Below are positions 26,014-35,533 of a stretch of DNA of 64,000 bases, piece by piece; within the stretch, counting starts at the first letter, position 1; every line of letters begins with the position of its first letter. The position numbers and the translations under genes were made by a program. The notes beneath the pieces were generated by a model. The model had not been told where the DNA came from. It made no database searches and saw nothing but the letters and a program-made list of their open reading frames with translations. The stretch comes from Caldifermentibacillus hisashii (GTDB lineage: Bacteria > Bacillota > Bacilli > Bacillales > Caldibacillaceae). Location: NCBI RefSeq assembly GCF_027568575.1, contig NZ_JANUVP010000004.1; one strand, 5' to 3'.

Positions 26014-27915
26014 ATGTGTGGTTTTATTGGCTGTGTCCATGAAGAGGCACAGAGTTACAGCAACGAACAAATCAATCAGTTTAAAAAAATGAACGATATC
26101 ATTACCCATCGCGGTCCCAATGATGAAGGTTTCTTTTATGATGAACATGTTCAATTCGGGTTTCGGCGATTAAGTATCATAGATCTCGATAATGGGCACC
26201 AGCCGCTCTCCTATGAAAATGAGCGATACTGGATTATTTTTAACGGCGAAGTTTACAACTATATTGAAATTAGAGATGATTTAATTAAACAAGGACTCTC
26301 TTTTGAAACAGAAACAGATACTGAAGTGGTGATTGCTCTATACAGTCTGGAGAAAGAAAAGGCCGTAAAAAAACTTCGCGGCATGTTTTCATTTGTCATA
26401 TGGGATAAACAAGAAAAAACATTATTTGGTGCAAGAGATCCGTTTGGAATTAAACCGTTTTTCTATTGTTTGGATGGTGACCGGATGTTTTTTGGCTCTG
26501 AAAAGAAAAGTATCCTTATGGCACTTGAAAATGATGTATTAGATTATGAAGCATTGCAACATTATTTCACTTATCAATTCGTACCGGAACCCCTCTCCAT
26601 GCATGAGGGGATAAAAAAACTGGAACCCGGCCATTATTTTACAAAAAAAATTGGCGAACCAATCGATATCAAACAATACTGGCGTGCTTCATTCCATCCG
26701 GTACATAAATCGGAGGAAGAATGGATCAAAGAAATACGTGAAGTATTATATGATTCGGTCCGTTTACACATGAGAAGCGATGTTCCGGTCGGATCCTTCC
26801 TGTCCGGCGGGATTGATTCGTCAATCATCGCTTCCATTGCAAAGGAATTTCACCCATCCATCCAAACATTCTCGGTTGGCTTTGAACGGGAAGGATATAG
26901 TGAAATCGATGTAGCAAAAGAAACAGCAGAAAAAATCGGTGTTGAAAATATTAGCTATGTTATTACACCGGAAGAATATATGAAAGAGTTACCGAAAATT
27001 ATGTGGCATATGGATGACCCGTTAGCAGACCCGGCTTGTGTACCGCTTTATTTTGTCGCCAGGGAAGCAAGTAAATATGTGACTGTTGTCCTTTCCGGAG
27101 AAGGTTCTGATGAATTGTTCGGGGGTTATAATATATACCGTGAGCCACAATCGCTGAGGGTGTTTAACCGAATGCCCGGATTTTTAAAATCATTTTTAAA
27201 ATTAATTGCACAAATCATGCCTGAGGGGATGCGTGGGAAGAGCTTTATTGAACGCGGTGTAACACCGATGGAAGATCGGTATATCGGTAATGCAAAAATG
27301 TTCACTGAAAAAGAAAAGCGGAGTCTGCTCAATGTGTACAATCCAAATATTAATTATCTTGATATCACACGCCCTTTATATGAAGAAAATAAAGGTAACG
27401 ACCCGGTAGAACGAATGCAACATATTGATATCCATACATGGCTTCGCGGCGATATTTTATTAAAAGCGGATAAAACAACGATGGCCCATTCATTGGAATT
27501 GCGCGTCCCATTTATGGATAAAGCTGTTTTTGATGTCGCTTCAAGAATCCCATCAAGCTTAAAAACAGCCAATGGAACAACGAAGTATATTTTACGGAAA
27601 GCAGTTGAAGGGATTGTTCCTGACCATGTCTTAGATCGAAAAAAACTTGGCTTTCCTGTTCCAATCCGCCATTGGTTAAAAAATGAAATGAACGATTGGG
27701 CAAAAAATTTAATTAAGGAAAGTGATACAGATCATTTAATTAACAAAAAGTATGTGCTCGATTTACTGGATGCCCATTGTGCGGGAAAAGGCGATTACAG
27801 TCGAAAAATCTGGACCGTTTTAATGTTTATGCTTTGGCACCAAATTTATATTGAAAAAAAATATTCCTTTGAACAGGAAGTCTTCCGTGAAAAAAGTCCG
27901 GTAAAAGCGAATTAA
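26014..27915 (+). CDS. asnB: Asparagine synthetase (glutamine-hydrolysing)
   Basis: A 633-residue class II amidotransferase. The start at 26014 puts the catalytic cysteine at residue 2 (MCGFIG), as needed for glutaminase activity; a longer reading would bury it. The N-terminal Ntn domain (HRGPNDEG, FNGEVYNY) is followed by the synthetase domain with the PP-loop SGGIDSS near residue 265. Length and sequence agree with B. subtilis AsnB rather than the shorter sporulation type AsnO. AGGTGA precedes the ATG; a terminator follows. Confidence 0.93.
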   Translation: MCGFIGCVHEEAQSYSNEQINQFKKMNDIITHRGPNDEGFFYDEHVQFGFRRLSIIDLDNGHQPLSYENERYWIIFNGEVYNYIEIRDDLIKQGLSFETETDTEVVIALYSLEKEKAVKKLRGMFSFVIWDKQEKTLFGARDPFGIKPFFYCLDGDRMFFGSEKKSILMALENDVLDYEALQHYFTYQFVPEPLSMHEGIKKLEPGHYFTKKIGEPIDIKQYWRASFHPVHKSEEEWIKEIREVLYDSVRLHMRSDVPVGSFLSGGIDSSIIASIAKEFHPSIQTFSVGFEREGYSEIDVAKETAEKIGVENISYVITPEEYMKELPKIMWHMDDPLADPACVPLYFVAREASKYVTVVLSGEGSDELFGGYNIYREPQSLRVFNRMPGFLKSFLKLIAQIMPEGMRGKSFIERGVTPMEDRYIGNAKMFTEKEKRSLLNVYNPNINYLDITRPLYEENKGNDPVERMQHIDIHTWLRGDILLKADKTTMAHSLELRVPFMDKAVFDVASRIPSSLKTANGTTKYILRKAVEGIVPDHVLDRKKLGFPVPIRHWLKNEMNDWAKNLIKESDTDHLINKKYVLDLLDAHCAGKGDYSRKIWTVLMFMLWHQIYIEKKYSFEQEVFREKSPVKAN

Positions 27916-27932
27916 TGTCCAAGAAAAAAGAC

Positions 27933-27974
27933 AAGGCAGTAACAGGAATCATCCATCTTGTTACTGCCTTTTTG
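27933..27974 (+). terminator. Terminator of asnB
   Basis: AAGGCAGTAACA / TGTTACTGCCTT stem followed by TTT. Confidence 0.88.
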
Positions 27975-28023
27975 GATAGATAAAGCATAGGAAAGTTAAT
28001 TCACATGTTCTTTTTTCAAATAC

Positions 28024-28863
28024 TTATTCAAACGGTAATATGGTTATTGCTTGACTTCCCATTTGCACCCATGCCTCTTTGAAATCTTGGATGGGTGCTG
28101 TTTTATTTTTAATCCCTGTCAATGGATCATTAAAATAAATAAATTGATCATCATATCCTGTGACTAAGACGGAATGCTCTTTACTCGTCACTTTTACCGT
28201 ACCTGATGGCGTTTCCCATGTTTGAAACAGATTCTCGGAAATTTTTTGATAAGCTGTATTTATAATGACCCAAACCGGTTGTTCTGCGGATAACGGAATC
28301 TTTAATTTTTCAAAGTCGGAACCGGTCATATCGATAATTCTCCCCGGCAAATACTGTTCCGCCAACTCTCGGATCGGCTCATGAAAAACACCGAGACCCG
28401 GGTTTTTCAGGCTATACATATCACCAACAAAACCATCATGTGGATTTCCGAAATACACCTTTCCTCCTGAGACGGAATAAGGGGTCGGATCCTTTTTCAC
28501 CTCATTCGCCAGCGTCATTTTATCAACATTTTCACCGGCAAATTGAAGCAACATAGCCAAACTTGTTACTTCACATCCTCTTGGAAGTTCCGGGTATTGC
28601 TTAATCAAAGGTGCATCAATAATGACCGATCCCTTTATTTTTACAATGGAAAACTCATTCAATACTTCCTCTTCTCTTTGATTTTGACTATTGTTGATTC
28701 CAATTGCATTAGCAATATACTCAAATTTTCCATCCTTAACAAAATTTATTAGAAAAAGCGAAAAGACTACGAGGAGAAGACTAAATCCCAAGAGTATTCC
28801 TTTTTTTGTCCTTAAAAAAAATTGACAAACGAACAGTAAAATTAATAATAATAGAAGTAGCAT
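28024..28863 (-). CDS. Membrane-anchored C39-like peptidase (YvpB type)
   Basis: A 279-residue protein with two hydrophobic segments in the first 45 residues and an extracellular papain-like C39_2 domain. The catalytic Cys is in PRGCEVTSLAMLL (about residue 97) and the His in KEHSVLVTGYDD, followed by the FNDPLTG segment with the third polar residue. Members are proteases or wall-associated hydrolases of unknown substrate. The start at 28863 is preferred because GGAGG lies 5 nt upstream; in-frame starts further up lack one. Confidence 0.8.
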   Translation of the reverse strand: MLLLLLLILLFVCQFFLRTKKGILLGFSLLLVVFSLFLINFVKDGKFEYIANAIGINNSQNQREEEVLNEFSIVKIKGSVIIDAPLIKQYPELPRGCEVTSLAMLLQFAGENVDKMTLANEVKKDPTPYSVSGGKVYFGNPHDGFVGDMYSLKNPGLGVFHEPIRELAEQYLPGRIIDMTGSDFEKLKIPLSAEQPVWVIINTAYQKISENLFQTWETPSGTVKVTSKEHSVLVTGYDDQFIYFNDPLTGIKNKTAPIQDFKEAWVQMGSQAITILPFE

Positions 28864-28971
28864 GATATCCTCCAAGCGCCTATCTATTTTCATATACTCG
28901 GTCACACGTCTAAATCCAGCCATAAATTTCACGGTTTAAAAGGAACCTGCACAATCAGTCACACGATTAAA

Positions 28972-30321
28972 TCAGCCAATAATCACCCGTTCTTTCGGAT
29001 AATGGAAATTTTCCTTTTTCTCCTTCCCACCAATCATTAATAAAAATGTCAAAATGCCGACACGACCAATAAACATAAGCAACATAATGATAATTTTTCC
29101 AATGTTCGATAACTCAGCGGTAATCCCTAGCGACATACCGGAAGTTCCAAAAGCCGAACAAACTTCAAATATTAGGGTGATTACCGGAACATCCTCAGTA
29201 AAGCATAATAAGACAACTGAACCAAAGCAAACCATTACAGCAAAAATGGATACAACAAAAGCTTTTACAACATCCCCTTCATGAATTTCCCTTTTAAATA
29301 TTTTTATTGCTTGATTTCCTCGGGAATAATGATAAAGAAATAAAATAATGATGGCAAACGTCGTTGTACGAATACCGCCACCAACCGAACTGGGAGAAGC
29401 ACCAATAAACATTAAACAACTCAATAACATTAAAGTGGCATCCGACAAATGCGTAAGGTCAAGTGTTACAAGCCCACCGCTTCTTGTTGATACCGATTGA
29501 AAAAACGCATAAAACAATGATTCATGCCAGATTTTATCATGTAAAAAATGATTCCACTCAAACAATAAAAAGCCGAGACCCCCGAATAGAACCAAGATTA
29601 AATACATAAGTGTTGCGATTTTTGTATACAAAGTAAAATGAAAGGTCTCTTTCCTCTTTTTAAAGTAATTCACAACTTCGATTAAAACCGGAAATCCAAT
29701 GGCACCTAAAGTAATTAAAACCATATGGATAAATTGAACAAAATAATCGTTGGCAAAAGGAATTAATGAAGATCCGGTAATATCAAATCCAGCATTCGTT
29801 GTAGCCGTGACCGAAGAAAATAATCCATGCAAGTATGCTTCCTGCCAAGTTGGGTAATAATTCAAATAGTATGTTCCTAATATAAGTGCACCCATTAATT
29901 CAATCATAATAAAGACGACAAGCAGTTGCTTCAACAAGCGGACGAGTCCGGATAGATTCATTTGGTTCTGGTCGGTCATGATTAATCGCCGTTCCCTTAG
30001 CCCGATTTTTTTCCCTAATACCATCCAGAAAAAGGTGCCTAAAGCCATGATACCGACACCGCCAATTTGTAAAATAAAAATAAGGATAAAAAGTCCGGTG
30101 GTTGTAAACGTCTCGGCAAAATTTACCGTAGTCAATCCGGTTACACTTACAGCACTGACAGCCGTAAAAAGGGCATCCATAAACGTCCAGTGTGCATGGT
30201 TCTTAATAGCCACCGGTAAACACAATAACAGTGTGGAAATGATAACGACGATGATATAATAGCCGACAATCATTTGGGCAGGTCGTAAGTTGTTCATTAA
30301 AGTTTGAAATTTTTCCCGCAT
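28972..30321 (-). CDS. ktrD: Ktr-type potassium channel membrane subunit
   Basis: A 449-residue TrkH/KtrB-family potassium translocator with four M1-P-M2 repeats. Selectivity-filter glycines are visible in SVTGLTTV, TTNAGFD, STRSGGL and GTSGMS, and a short gating-loop segment occurs in M2C. It should assemble with a KtrA/KtrC ring; ktrC is at 6249 in this window. Position beside an sspD-like gene matches B. subtilis ktrD (ykrM). The exact KtrB versus KtrD assignment rests on this context. Confidence 0.85.
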   Translation of the reverse strand: MREKFQTLMNNLRPAQMIVGYYIIVVIISTLLLCLPVAIKNHAHWTFMDALFTAVSAVSVTGLTTVNFAETFTTTGLFILIFILQIGGVGIMALGTFFWMVLGKKIGLRERRLIMTDQNQMNLSGLVRLLKQLLVVFIMIELMGALILGTYYLNYYPTWQEAYLHGLFSSVTATTNAGFDITGSSLIPFANDYFVQFIHMVLITLGAIGFPVLIEVVNYFKKRKETFHFTLYTKIATLMYLILVLFGGLGFLLFEWNHFLHDKIWHESLFYAFFQSVSTRSGGLVTLDLTHLSDATLMLLSCLMFIGASPSSVGGGIRTTTFAIIILFLYHYSRGNQAIKIFKREIHEGDVVKAFVVSIFAVMVCFGSVVLLCFTEDVPVITLIFEVCSAFGTSGMSLGITAELSNIGKIIIMLLMFIGRVGILTFLLMIGGKEKKENFHYPKERVIIG

Positions 30322-30434
30322 TTAAAAGTCCCTTTCAAGTAAAAACTATTGTTCATAATGGAAACTATACAGTTTAAAACAGTATGTATCACCTTATTTT
30401 ATCTAACTTAAGAATGGTAGTCAAAACTTGCCAT

Positions 30435-30463
30435 AAATGTTCCCACTTAACCGATCCATACTA
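30435..30463 (+). promoter_or_regulatory. Candidate sigma-G promoter of the SASP gene
   Basis: CATACTA (30457-30463) fits the sigma-G -10 pattern CATNNTA, with AAATG 17 bases upstream as a weak match to GNATR. Forespore expression is expected for this gene class. Confidence 0.4.
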
Positions 30464-30494
30464 AAAATAAATCGGAAAAAAGGTGGTGAATAAC

Positions 30495-30692
30495 ATGGCT
30501 CGTTCCTCAAATAAATTATTAGTACCTGGTGTTCAGCAATTTCTCGACCAGGTAAAATATGAAATTGCTGAAGAGTTTGGAGTTCAACTTGGCGCAAATA
30601 CTGTATCACGCGCAAACGGATCTGTTGGCGGTGAAATCACGAAACGTCTCGTCCAGCAAGCACAATCACAACTTTCTAACAAAAATGAATAA
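30495..30692 (+). CDS. sspD: Small acid-soluble spore protein, alpha/beta type
   Basis: A 65-residue DNA-binding protein that coats forespore DNA and protects it from UV and heat. The family signatures EIAEEFGV (GPR protease cleavage region, around residues 21-28) and the SRANGSVGGEITKRLVQ block are present. AGGTGGTG precedes the ATG. Position beside ktrD supports sspD as the closest B. subtilis counterpart, but other alpha/beta SASPs are very similar. Confidence 0.88.
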   Translation: MARSSNKLLVPGVQQFLDQVKYEIAEEFGVQLGANTVSRANGSVGGEITKRLVQQAQSQLSNKNE

Positions 30693-30704
30693 AACTTGAA
30701 AAAA

Positions 30705-30740
30705 AGAAAAGCCCATTCAATAAACGGATGGGCCTTTCAA
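30705..30740 (+). terminator. Terminator of the SASP gene
   Basis: GCCCATTC / GGATGGGC hairpin preceded by an A run and followed by CTTTC. Confidence 0.75.
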
Positions 30741-30823
30741 TTTGTTCATATGTTATCAGTAGCTACTGTTTACCTATTCATGGTAACTAGAGCTGATTCT
30801 TTTTTATCAAAAAAGGAACTCAA

Positions 30824-31627
30824 TTATTCGGCTTTCGATTGAGGTTTTTCTGCTTTACGTTTCTCCACTTCTTGTGCCACAGATCCTTTTTTCTTAGAAA
30901 TGAAATAACCTCCGACAGCTATCCCAAGCAAGACAACCCAGAAGATCGTTTTCCATAGGCCTAGTTCCGGAAAATGTTCGTCTATTATCGCTACACCCGG
31001 ATGCGCCAACGTATGGACAGCCAATTTCACACCTACCCAACCAACGATGAGGAATGCGGCATCTTCAAGAGTCGGGTACTGATTGAGTAATTTAACAAAC
31101 CATGTTGCAGCAAATCGAATAATGATGAGACCAATCAGTCCGCCCATGAACATAACCATAAATTGACCGCCATTGATCGCGCCGATGGTAAAGTCACCAA
31201 CCGGCCGCAATGTTACCGCCAATGCAACGGCAGCAAGCATGGAGTCGATTGCAAAGGCAATATCAGCCAATTCTACTTTTGCGACGGTTGCCCAGAATCC
31301 GCTTTGTTTATTTCTCGCAGTTACTTTCACTTTATCGGTTTCTTTTCGCTTTTTGATAAAGTGATGAATCATAATGTATAGCAAGTAAAGCGCACCGATT
31401 GCTTGAACTTGCCATACGTCAACGAGAAAAGAGATTAAAAACAATGTGGCAAAGCGAAAAACAAAAGCACCCAGCAAACCGTAAAACAAGGCCCGTTTCT
31501 GTTGTTTATCGGGTAAATGTTTCACCATAACAGCCATAACCACTGCATTATCTGCTGCCAAAATTCCTTCTAAGCCAATCAGGACCAATAAAACCCAACC
31601 ATATTCTAATAAAATTGAAATATCCAT
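30824..31627 (-). CDS. TerC-family membrane protein, probable Mn2+ exporter
   Basis: A 267-residue polytopic TerC-type protein. The acidic motif EGILAADNAVVMAVMV (near residue 20) and the second one ADIAFAIDSMLAAVALA (near 135) are the expected metal-binding membrane segments. TerC proteins such as YkoY export manganese and help metalate exoenzymes. The ATG at 31627 has GGAGGGG 6 nt upstream; the upstream in-frame extension overlaps the riboswitch terminator. Regulation by the manganese riboswitch upstream fits this function. Confidence 0.88.
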   Translation of the reverse strand: MDISILLEYGWVLLVLIGLEGILAADNAVVMAVMVKHLPDKQQKRALFYGLLGAFVFRFATLFLISFLVDVWQVQAIGALYLLYIMIHHFIKKRKETDKVKVTARNKQSGFWATVAKVELADIAFAIDSMLAAVALAVTLRPVGDFTIGAINGGQFMVMFMGGLIGLIIIRFAATWFVKLLNQYPTLEDAAFLIVGWVGVKLAVHTLAHPGVAIIDEHFPELGLWKTIFWVVLLGIAVGGYFISKKKGSVAQEVEKRKAEKPQSKAE

Positions 31628-31694
31628 TGAATCCCCTCCATCCATATTTTGTACCTTCTTCGTTTTTTTTCTGTAAAAAAAGATTTGGAAACAT

Positions 31695-31746
31695 AAAAAG
31701 ACCTTTGCCAACTTTAACTTATAAGTAAAAGTCAGCAAAGGTCTTG
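31695..31746 (-). terminator. Riboswitch expression platform (terminator)
   Basis: On the minus strand AAGACCTTTGCTGACTTTTA pairs with TAAAGTTGGCAAAGGTCTT and is followed by TTT. The 5' arm overlaps the 3' end of the aptamer, so Mn2+ binding can compete with termination. Confidence 0.85.
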
Positions 31747-31843
31747 CGTAGCACTTTTATATGCCAACAAAGCCGGAAGCATTTACGCTACGAAATGACG
31801 ACTTTGTTTCAGGATTTCCCCTTTACGCTACTCCCCTTTACAA
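31736..31843 (-). ncRNA. Manganese riboswitch (yybP-ykoY family) upstream of the TerC gene
   Basis: Read on the minus strand, the RNA begins GTAAAGGGGAGTAGCG, contains AATGCTTCCGGCTTTGTTGGC and ends with a GCTACGCAAGACC strand that pairs with the GTAGCG at the 5' end. The AAAGGGGAGTAGCG word and the overall plan match the yybP-ykoY aptamer, a Mn2+ sensor that precedes ykoY in B. subtilis. The terminator that follows would be opened when metal binds. Confidence 0.88.
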
Positions 31844-32039
31844 GAAAGAGTATATATGTTTTTCACTCTTAATTACAATGTGAATAAGGATATTTATGTT
31901 TTTATTATAAATTGATTTTTGTTAGATAGCAACAATTTTTTCATTTAAATAAAAATTCACTATTACCATACTACGTCCAACATATTGTAAATAGTTACAA
32001 GCGAAAAATAACTGCTGCTTTTTGTCGTCTACCGAACCC

Positions 32040-33614
32040 TTATTTTTCATCATCCATCGGGTTATATAACTTCACGTCCGGGTTCTTATCTTGGAACCAG
32101 CGAAGAGCGAAATCATTTTCAAATAAAAACACATTTCGATCATAACGATCCTTCACCAGCATACTTCGAGAACTGTTCAGTCTTTCATCAACCGTATCGC
32201 CTTCAATCCAACGAACAACTTTCGAACCAATATGTTCCACGTTCACATCGACATGGTATTCATTTTTCATTCGATGTTCGAACACTTCAAATTGTAATTG
32301 CCCTACTGCGCCAAGAATATATTCTTCATATTTTGTTTTAAATAATTGGATGGCTCCCTCTTGAACTAGTTGATGAATCCCTTTATGAAATTGCTTTTGC
32401 TTCATGACATTTTTGGCTGTAACCCGAACAAATAATTCCGGTGTAAATTGCGGTAACGGATTGAAATGAAAAATTGGTTTTCCTTCCAAAATCGTATCGC
32501 CAATTTGAAATATCCCTGTATCATACAAACCGATAATATCGCCGCTTACCGCTTCATCTACCGTACTACGGTCATCAGCCAAAAATTGCGTAGATTGGGA
32601 TAATTTCAACGTTTTTCCTGTTCGTGCCAGTGTTACGGTCATACCACGTTCAAATTTTCCGGAACAAACCCGAACAAAGGCAATGCGATCGCGGTGTGCC
32701 GGATTCATATTCGCTTGAATTTTAAAAACAAATCCCGAAAAACTTTCTTTTAAAGGATCAATAGGGCCGATATCAGAAGGTCTTGCCTGCGGTTCGGGAG
32801 CAAATTTCAAATAAGTTTCTAAAAAGGTTTGTACACCAAAAGTTGTCAGCGCACTGCCGAAAAATACCGGTGTTAAAGTTCCATTTAATATTTTTTCCTC
32901 TGAAAATTCATTTCCTGCTTCATTCAGCAACTCAATTTCTTCCAATACTTGTTCGTATAAACCTGATTGTTGTAATTGATGTTCGACAGCCAATTCACCC
33001 TCTTCATTTAACGGCAAAAAGCGATCATTTTCTTCAACCCGAAATTGCTCAATCCGGTTATAAAAGCGATCATAAATCCCGAGAAATTCTTTTCCCATTC
33101 CGATCGGCCAATTCATTGGATATGCATCAATTTCGAGAACTTCTTCCAGCTCAGCAATCAATTCCAGCGGCATTTTTCCGACCCTGTCTAATTTGTTAAT
33201 AAAAGTAAAAATCGGAATTCCCCGCATTTTACATACTTTAAAAAGCTTAATGGTTTGCGGCTCAATCCCTTTCGCAGAATCGATAACCATAACAGCACTA
33301 TCGACAGCTGTCAAGGTTCGATACGTATCTTCACTGAAATCTTCATGCCCGGGGGTATCCAAAATATTAACGCGAAAACCATAATAATCAAATTGCATAA
33401 CACTGGATGTAACGGAAATTCCCCGTTGTTTTTCAATTTCCATCCAGTCACTTGTTGCATACTTACCTGTCTTCTTTCCTTTTACTGTCCCTGCCGCCCG
33501 TATGGCACCACCGAATAAAAGTAGTTTTTCCGTCAACGTTGTTTTTCCGGCGTCCGGGTGGGAAATAATAGCAAACGTCCGCCGCGATTTCACTTCATCT
33601 ATAAAATTTTCCAT
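32040..33614 (-). CDS. prfC: Peptide chain release factor 3
   Basis: A 524-residue translational GTPase that recycles RF1/RF2 from the ribosome. G1 motif HPDAGKTT near residue 20, switch region QRGISVTSSVM, G3 DTPGHEDF, and G4 NKLDR near 142 are all present, followed by the RF3-specific domains. It has a weak ribosome binding site (AAGGAA). It stands alone, divergent from the nuclease gene. Confidence 0.95.
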   Translation of the reverse strand: MENFIDEVKSRRTFAIISHPDAGKTTLTEKLLLFGGAIRAAGTVKGKKTGKYATSDWMEIEKQRGISVTSSVMQFDYYGFRVNILDTPGHEDFSEDTYRTLTAVDSAVMVIDSAKGIEPQTIKLFKVCKMRGIPIFTFINKLDRVGKMPLELIAELEEVLEIDAYPMNWPIGMGKEFLGIYDRFYNRIEQFRVEENDRFLPLNEEGELAVEHQLQQSGLYEQVLEEIELLNEAGNEFSEEKILNGTLTPVFFGSALTTFGVQTFLETYLKFAPEPQARPSDIGPIDPLKESFSGFVFKIQANMNPAHRDRIAFVRVCSGKFERGMTVTLARTGKTLKLSQSTQFLADDRSTVDEAVSGDIIGLYDTGIFQIGDTILEGKPIFHFNPLPQFTPELFVRVTAKNVMKQKQFHKGIHQLVQEGAIQLFKTKYEEYILGAVGQLQFEVFEHRMKNEYHVDVNVEHIGSKVVRWIEGDTVDERLNSSRSMLVKDRYDRNVFLFENDFALRWFQDKNPDVKLYNPMDDEK

Positions 33615-33761
33615 TTGTATAATTCCTTCCTATCTAAAAACTTTTTCTTCACGTAACAAAAATTTTCATACAAAAAAATATTACCGTTGAAAGCACAAGA
33701 ATGCAATGGGGATTTTTATGTTATTATATGTTAAGGAAAGAATATGAAGGAGTTTTTTAAC

Positions 33762-34592
33762 ATGAAAAAAATTATTCTGGTCTTCCTCACCTTCTTCTTA
33801 TTAGCCGGATGTGCAGAAGAGAACACCAGCCGAGACTCGACTACAAAACCTGATCAAAATTCAGATATTGGAACAACGGCAATTGAGGAAGATCAACAAA
33901 ATCCGAGTCAAGAAGCTCCAGAAAGTGCTGAAAATGACTCGGTAGATAATAGCCAAGTAAATGGATTAAACGGGAACGTAATGAATGTTGTCGATGGCGA
34001 TACAATGGATATTCAATTTGAAAACGGAAAGGAAGAACGGGTTCGTCTCGTTCTTGTCGACACACCCGAAACAAAACATCCGACAAAACCGGTCCAACCA
34101 TTTGGACCTGAAGCTTCGGCATTTACAAAAGAAATGCTAGCAGGAAAAAATGTACAAGTGGAACTGGATGTCCAAGAACGGGATCAGTACGGTCGAATTT
34201 TAGCCTATGTCTATATCGATGGTAAAATGTTTAATGAATTATTATTAGAAAAAGGCTTGGCAAGAGTGGCTGTATTTCCGCCAAATACTCGCTATGTTGA
34301 TGAATTTTATGCGATTCAGAAAAAAGCACAAGAAGCAAAACTTGGCATCTGGTCGATTGAAGATTATGTCACTGATAATGGGTATATTATTCAAGAGGAA
34401 ACCGGGGAAAATCAATCTTCAACTAATACAAATATAGATTGTCAAAATCCAATCAAAGGAAATATTAACTCAAAAAGTGAAAAAATCTATCATGTACCCG
34501 GCGGCCAATATTATGACATAACAAAAGCCGAGGAATTGTTTTGTACGGAACAGGAAGCTGTGAACGCAGGTTACCGAAAATCACAAAGATAA
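33762..34592 (+). CDS. Thermonuclease-family lipoprotein
   Basis: A 276-residue exported protein: lipobox LLAGC at residues 15-19, an acidic linker to about 70, an SNase domain (VVDGDTMDIQF; Arg of VRLVLVDTPE, Glu of the same motif, Arg of RDQYGRILAYVY as catalytic residues), and a C-terminal motif (CQNPIKGNIN, IYHVPGGQYYDIT) common in Bacillus surface nucleases of the YncB type. It should be a membrane-anchored, Ca2+-dependent nuclease. The ATG at 33762 is preferred because AAGGAG lies 9 nt upstream. Repeat family A begins within its stop codon. Confidence 0.87.
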   Translation: MKKIILVFLTFFLLAGCAEENTSRDSTTKPDQNSDIGTTAIEEDQQNPSQEAPESAENDSVDNSQVNGLNGNVMNVVDGDTMDIQFENGKEERVRLVLVDTPETKHPTKPVQPFGPEASAFTKEMLAGKNVQVELDVQERDQYGRILAYVYIDGKMFNELLLEKGLARVAVFPPNTRYVDEFYAIQKKAQEAKLGIWSIEDYVTDNGYIIQEETGENQSSTNTNIDCQNPIKGNINSKSEKIYHVPGGQYYDITKAEELFCTEQEAVNAGYRKSQR

Positions 34593-34790
34593 AGTGAAAC
34601 TTCCGGATGTGGGGATTTTCTTCATCCCCACTGATTTAGTTGAACCAATCGGGCACTTATCTTCCTCTTTTACATCTTGATTTCACTTATTATTTTACAG
34701 GAGGAAGATTAGTGCCCATTTGTGCGGGATAAAGTGAAACTTCCAGCAGTTTGGCTTTATCCCCACTACTTATTGGTTGTGGCTGTAACG
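34591..34790 (+). repeat. Intergenic repeat family A, copies 3 and 4 in tandem
   Basis: Copy 3 (34591-34730) shows the two-hairpin plan best: a first stem around ATCCCCACTGAT, then GGGCACTTATCTTCCTC pairing with GAGGAAGATTAGTGCCC. It ends GCGGGAT and is directly followed by copy 4 (34731-34790), which starts again with AAAGTGAAACTTCC but is truncated after TTATTGGTTG. Confidence 0.85.
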
Positions 34791-34836
34791 AGATAAAAAT
34801 AAGTCATTGTACTTGAAGCCAAAATAGAGAAGGCGA

Positions 34837-35097
34837 CTAGTTCCCTTCCCGATTCACTTTACCGACGTCTACCCCATATTTTTTAATCTTTTTCCACAAC
34901 TCTACTGCTTTTTCAAGAAAATATCGTAGAATAAACAAAATCATAATAACCATTTCGGGAATATCCATAACCCGAAAAGGATTTACAGCAGTTATGATTA
35001 TTTCATGCAAATCACCCTTCGTTAAAAAAAAATCTATACCTAGCGATAAAATAATAAGTGAAATAAAAATAAATAAAACGGTACCTAATTCTTTCAT
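34837..35097 (-). CDS. Small membrane protein, two hydrophobic segments
   Basis: Not recognised. The 86-residue product has a hydrophobic segment at residues 5-25 and another around 47-65, and a basic, Lys-rich tail (WKKIKKYG). GGTGATG precedes the ATG weakly. It is placed between two blocks of repeat family A and upstream of the germination operon but on the opposite strand. Small membrane proteins near ger operons are known, yet no specific link can be shown here. Confidence 0.55.
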   Translation of the reverse strand: MKELGTVLFIFISLIILSLGIDFFLTKGDLHEIIITAVNPFRVMDIPEMVIMILFILRYFLEKAVELWKKIKKYGVDVGKVNREGN

Positions 35098-35232
35098 TTC
35101 ATCACCAACCGATTAAGAATGCATTTATGATTTATCATTCCTCTCTTTTCGCAATTTATCCCACACTTAAGATGCAGCAAAACGCCAACATTAAAATATT
35201 TTTTGCATAATCATCCAATTTTTACAAATAAT

Positions 35233-35447
35233 AAAGTGAAACTTCCAGCAGTGGGGGTTCTTCATCCCCACTGCTGGTTAGTTGAACCAATCGGGCACTT
35301 ACGGACACTTATCCTCCTCCTTTACATCCTTGATTTATTAAGCCTTAGCAGGAAGATTAGTGACCGTTTGTGCGGGATAAAGTGAAACTTCGAGAAGTGG
35401 CAAATTTCTTCATCCCCACTGATGGTTAGTTGTAGCAATTGAGCAAT
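35233..35447 (+). repeat. Intergenic repeat family A, copies 5 and 6 in tandem
   Basis: Copy 5 (35233-35378) has a perfect first hairpin, CCAGCAGTGGGG / CCCCACTGCTGG, and the TTAGTTGAACCAATCGGGCA core. Copy 6 (35379-35447) restarts at AAAGTGAAACTTC and breaks off after GATGGTTAGTTG. This full-plus-truncated arrangement repeats that of copies 3 and 4. Confidence 0.85.
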
Positions 35448-35533
35448 CATCTTCTTTGTAAACCCAGTCTATGGTGGGACTTACTGGATAAACGCAATCA
35501 TAAAACGTCCTGTCATCTAGGAGGTAACTTGTG

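Noticed and set aside
34591..35447. A CRISPR array
   Set aside because: The repeated units are about 145 bp long with internal hairpins and no regular short spacers; no cas gene is in the window.
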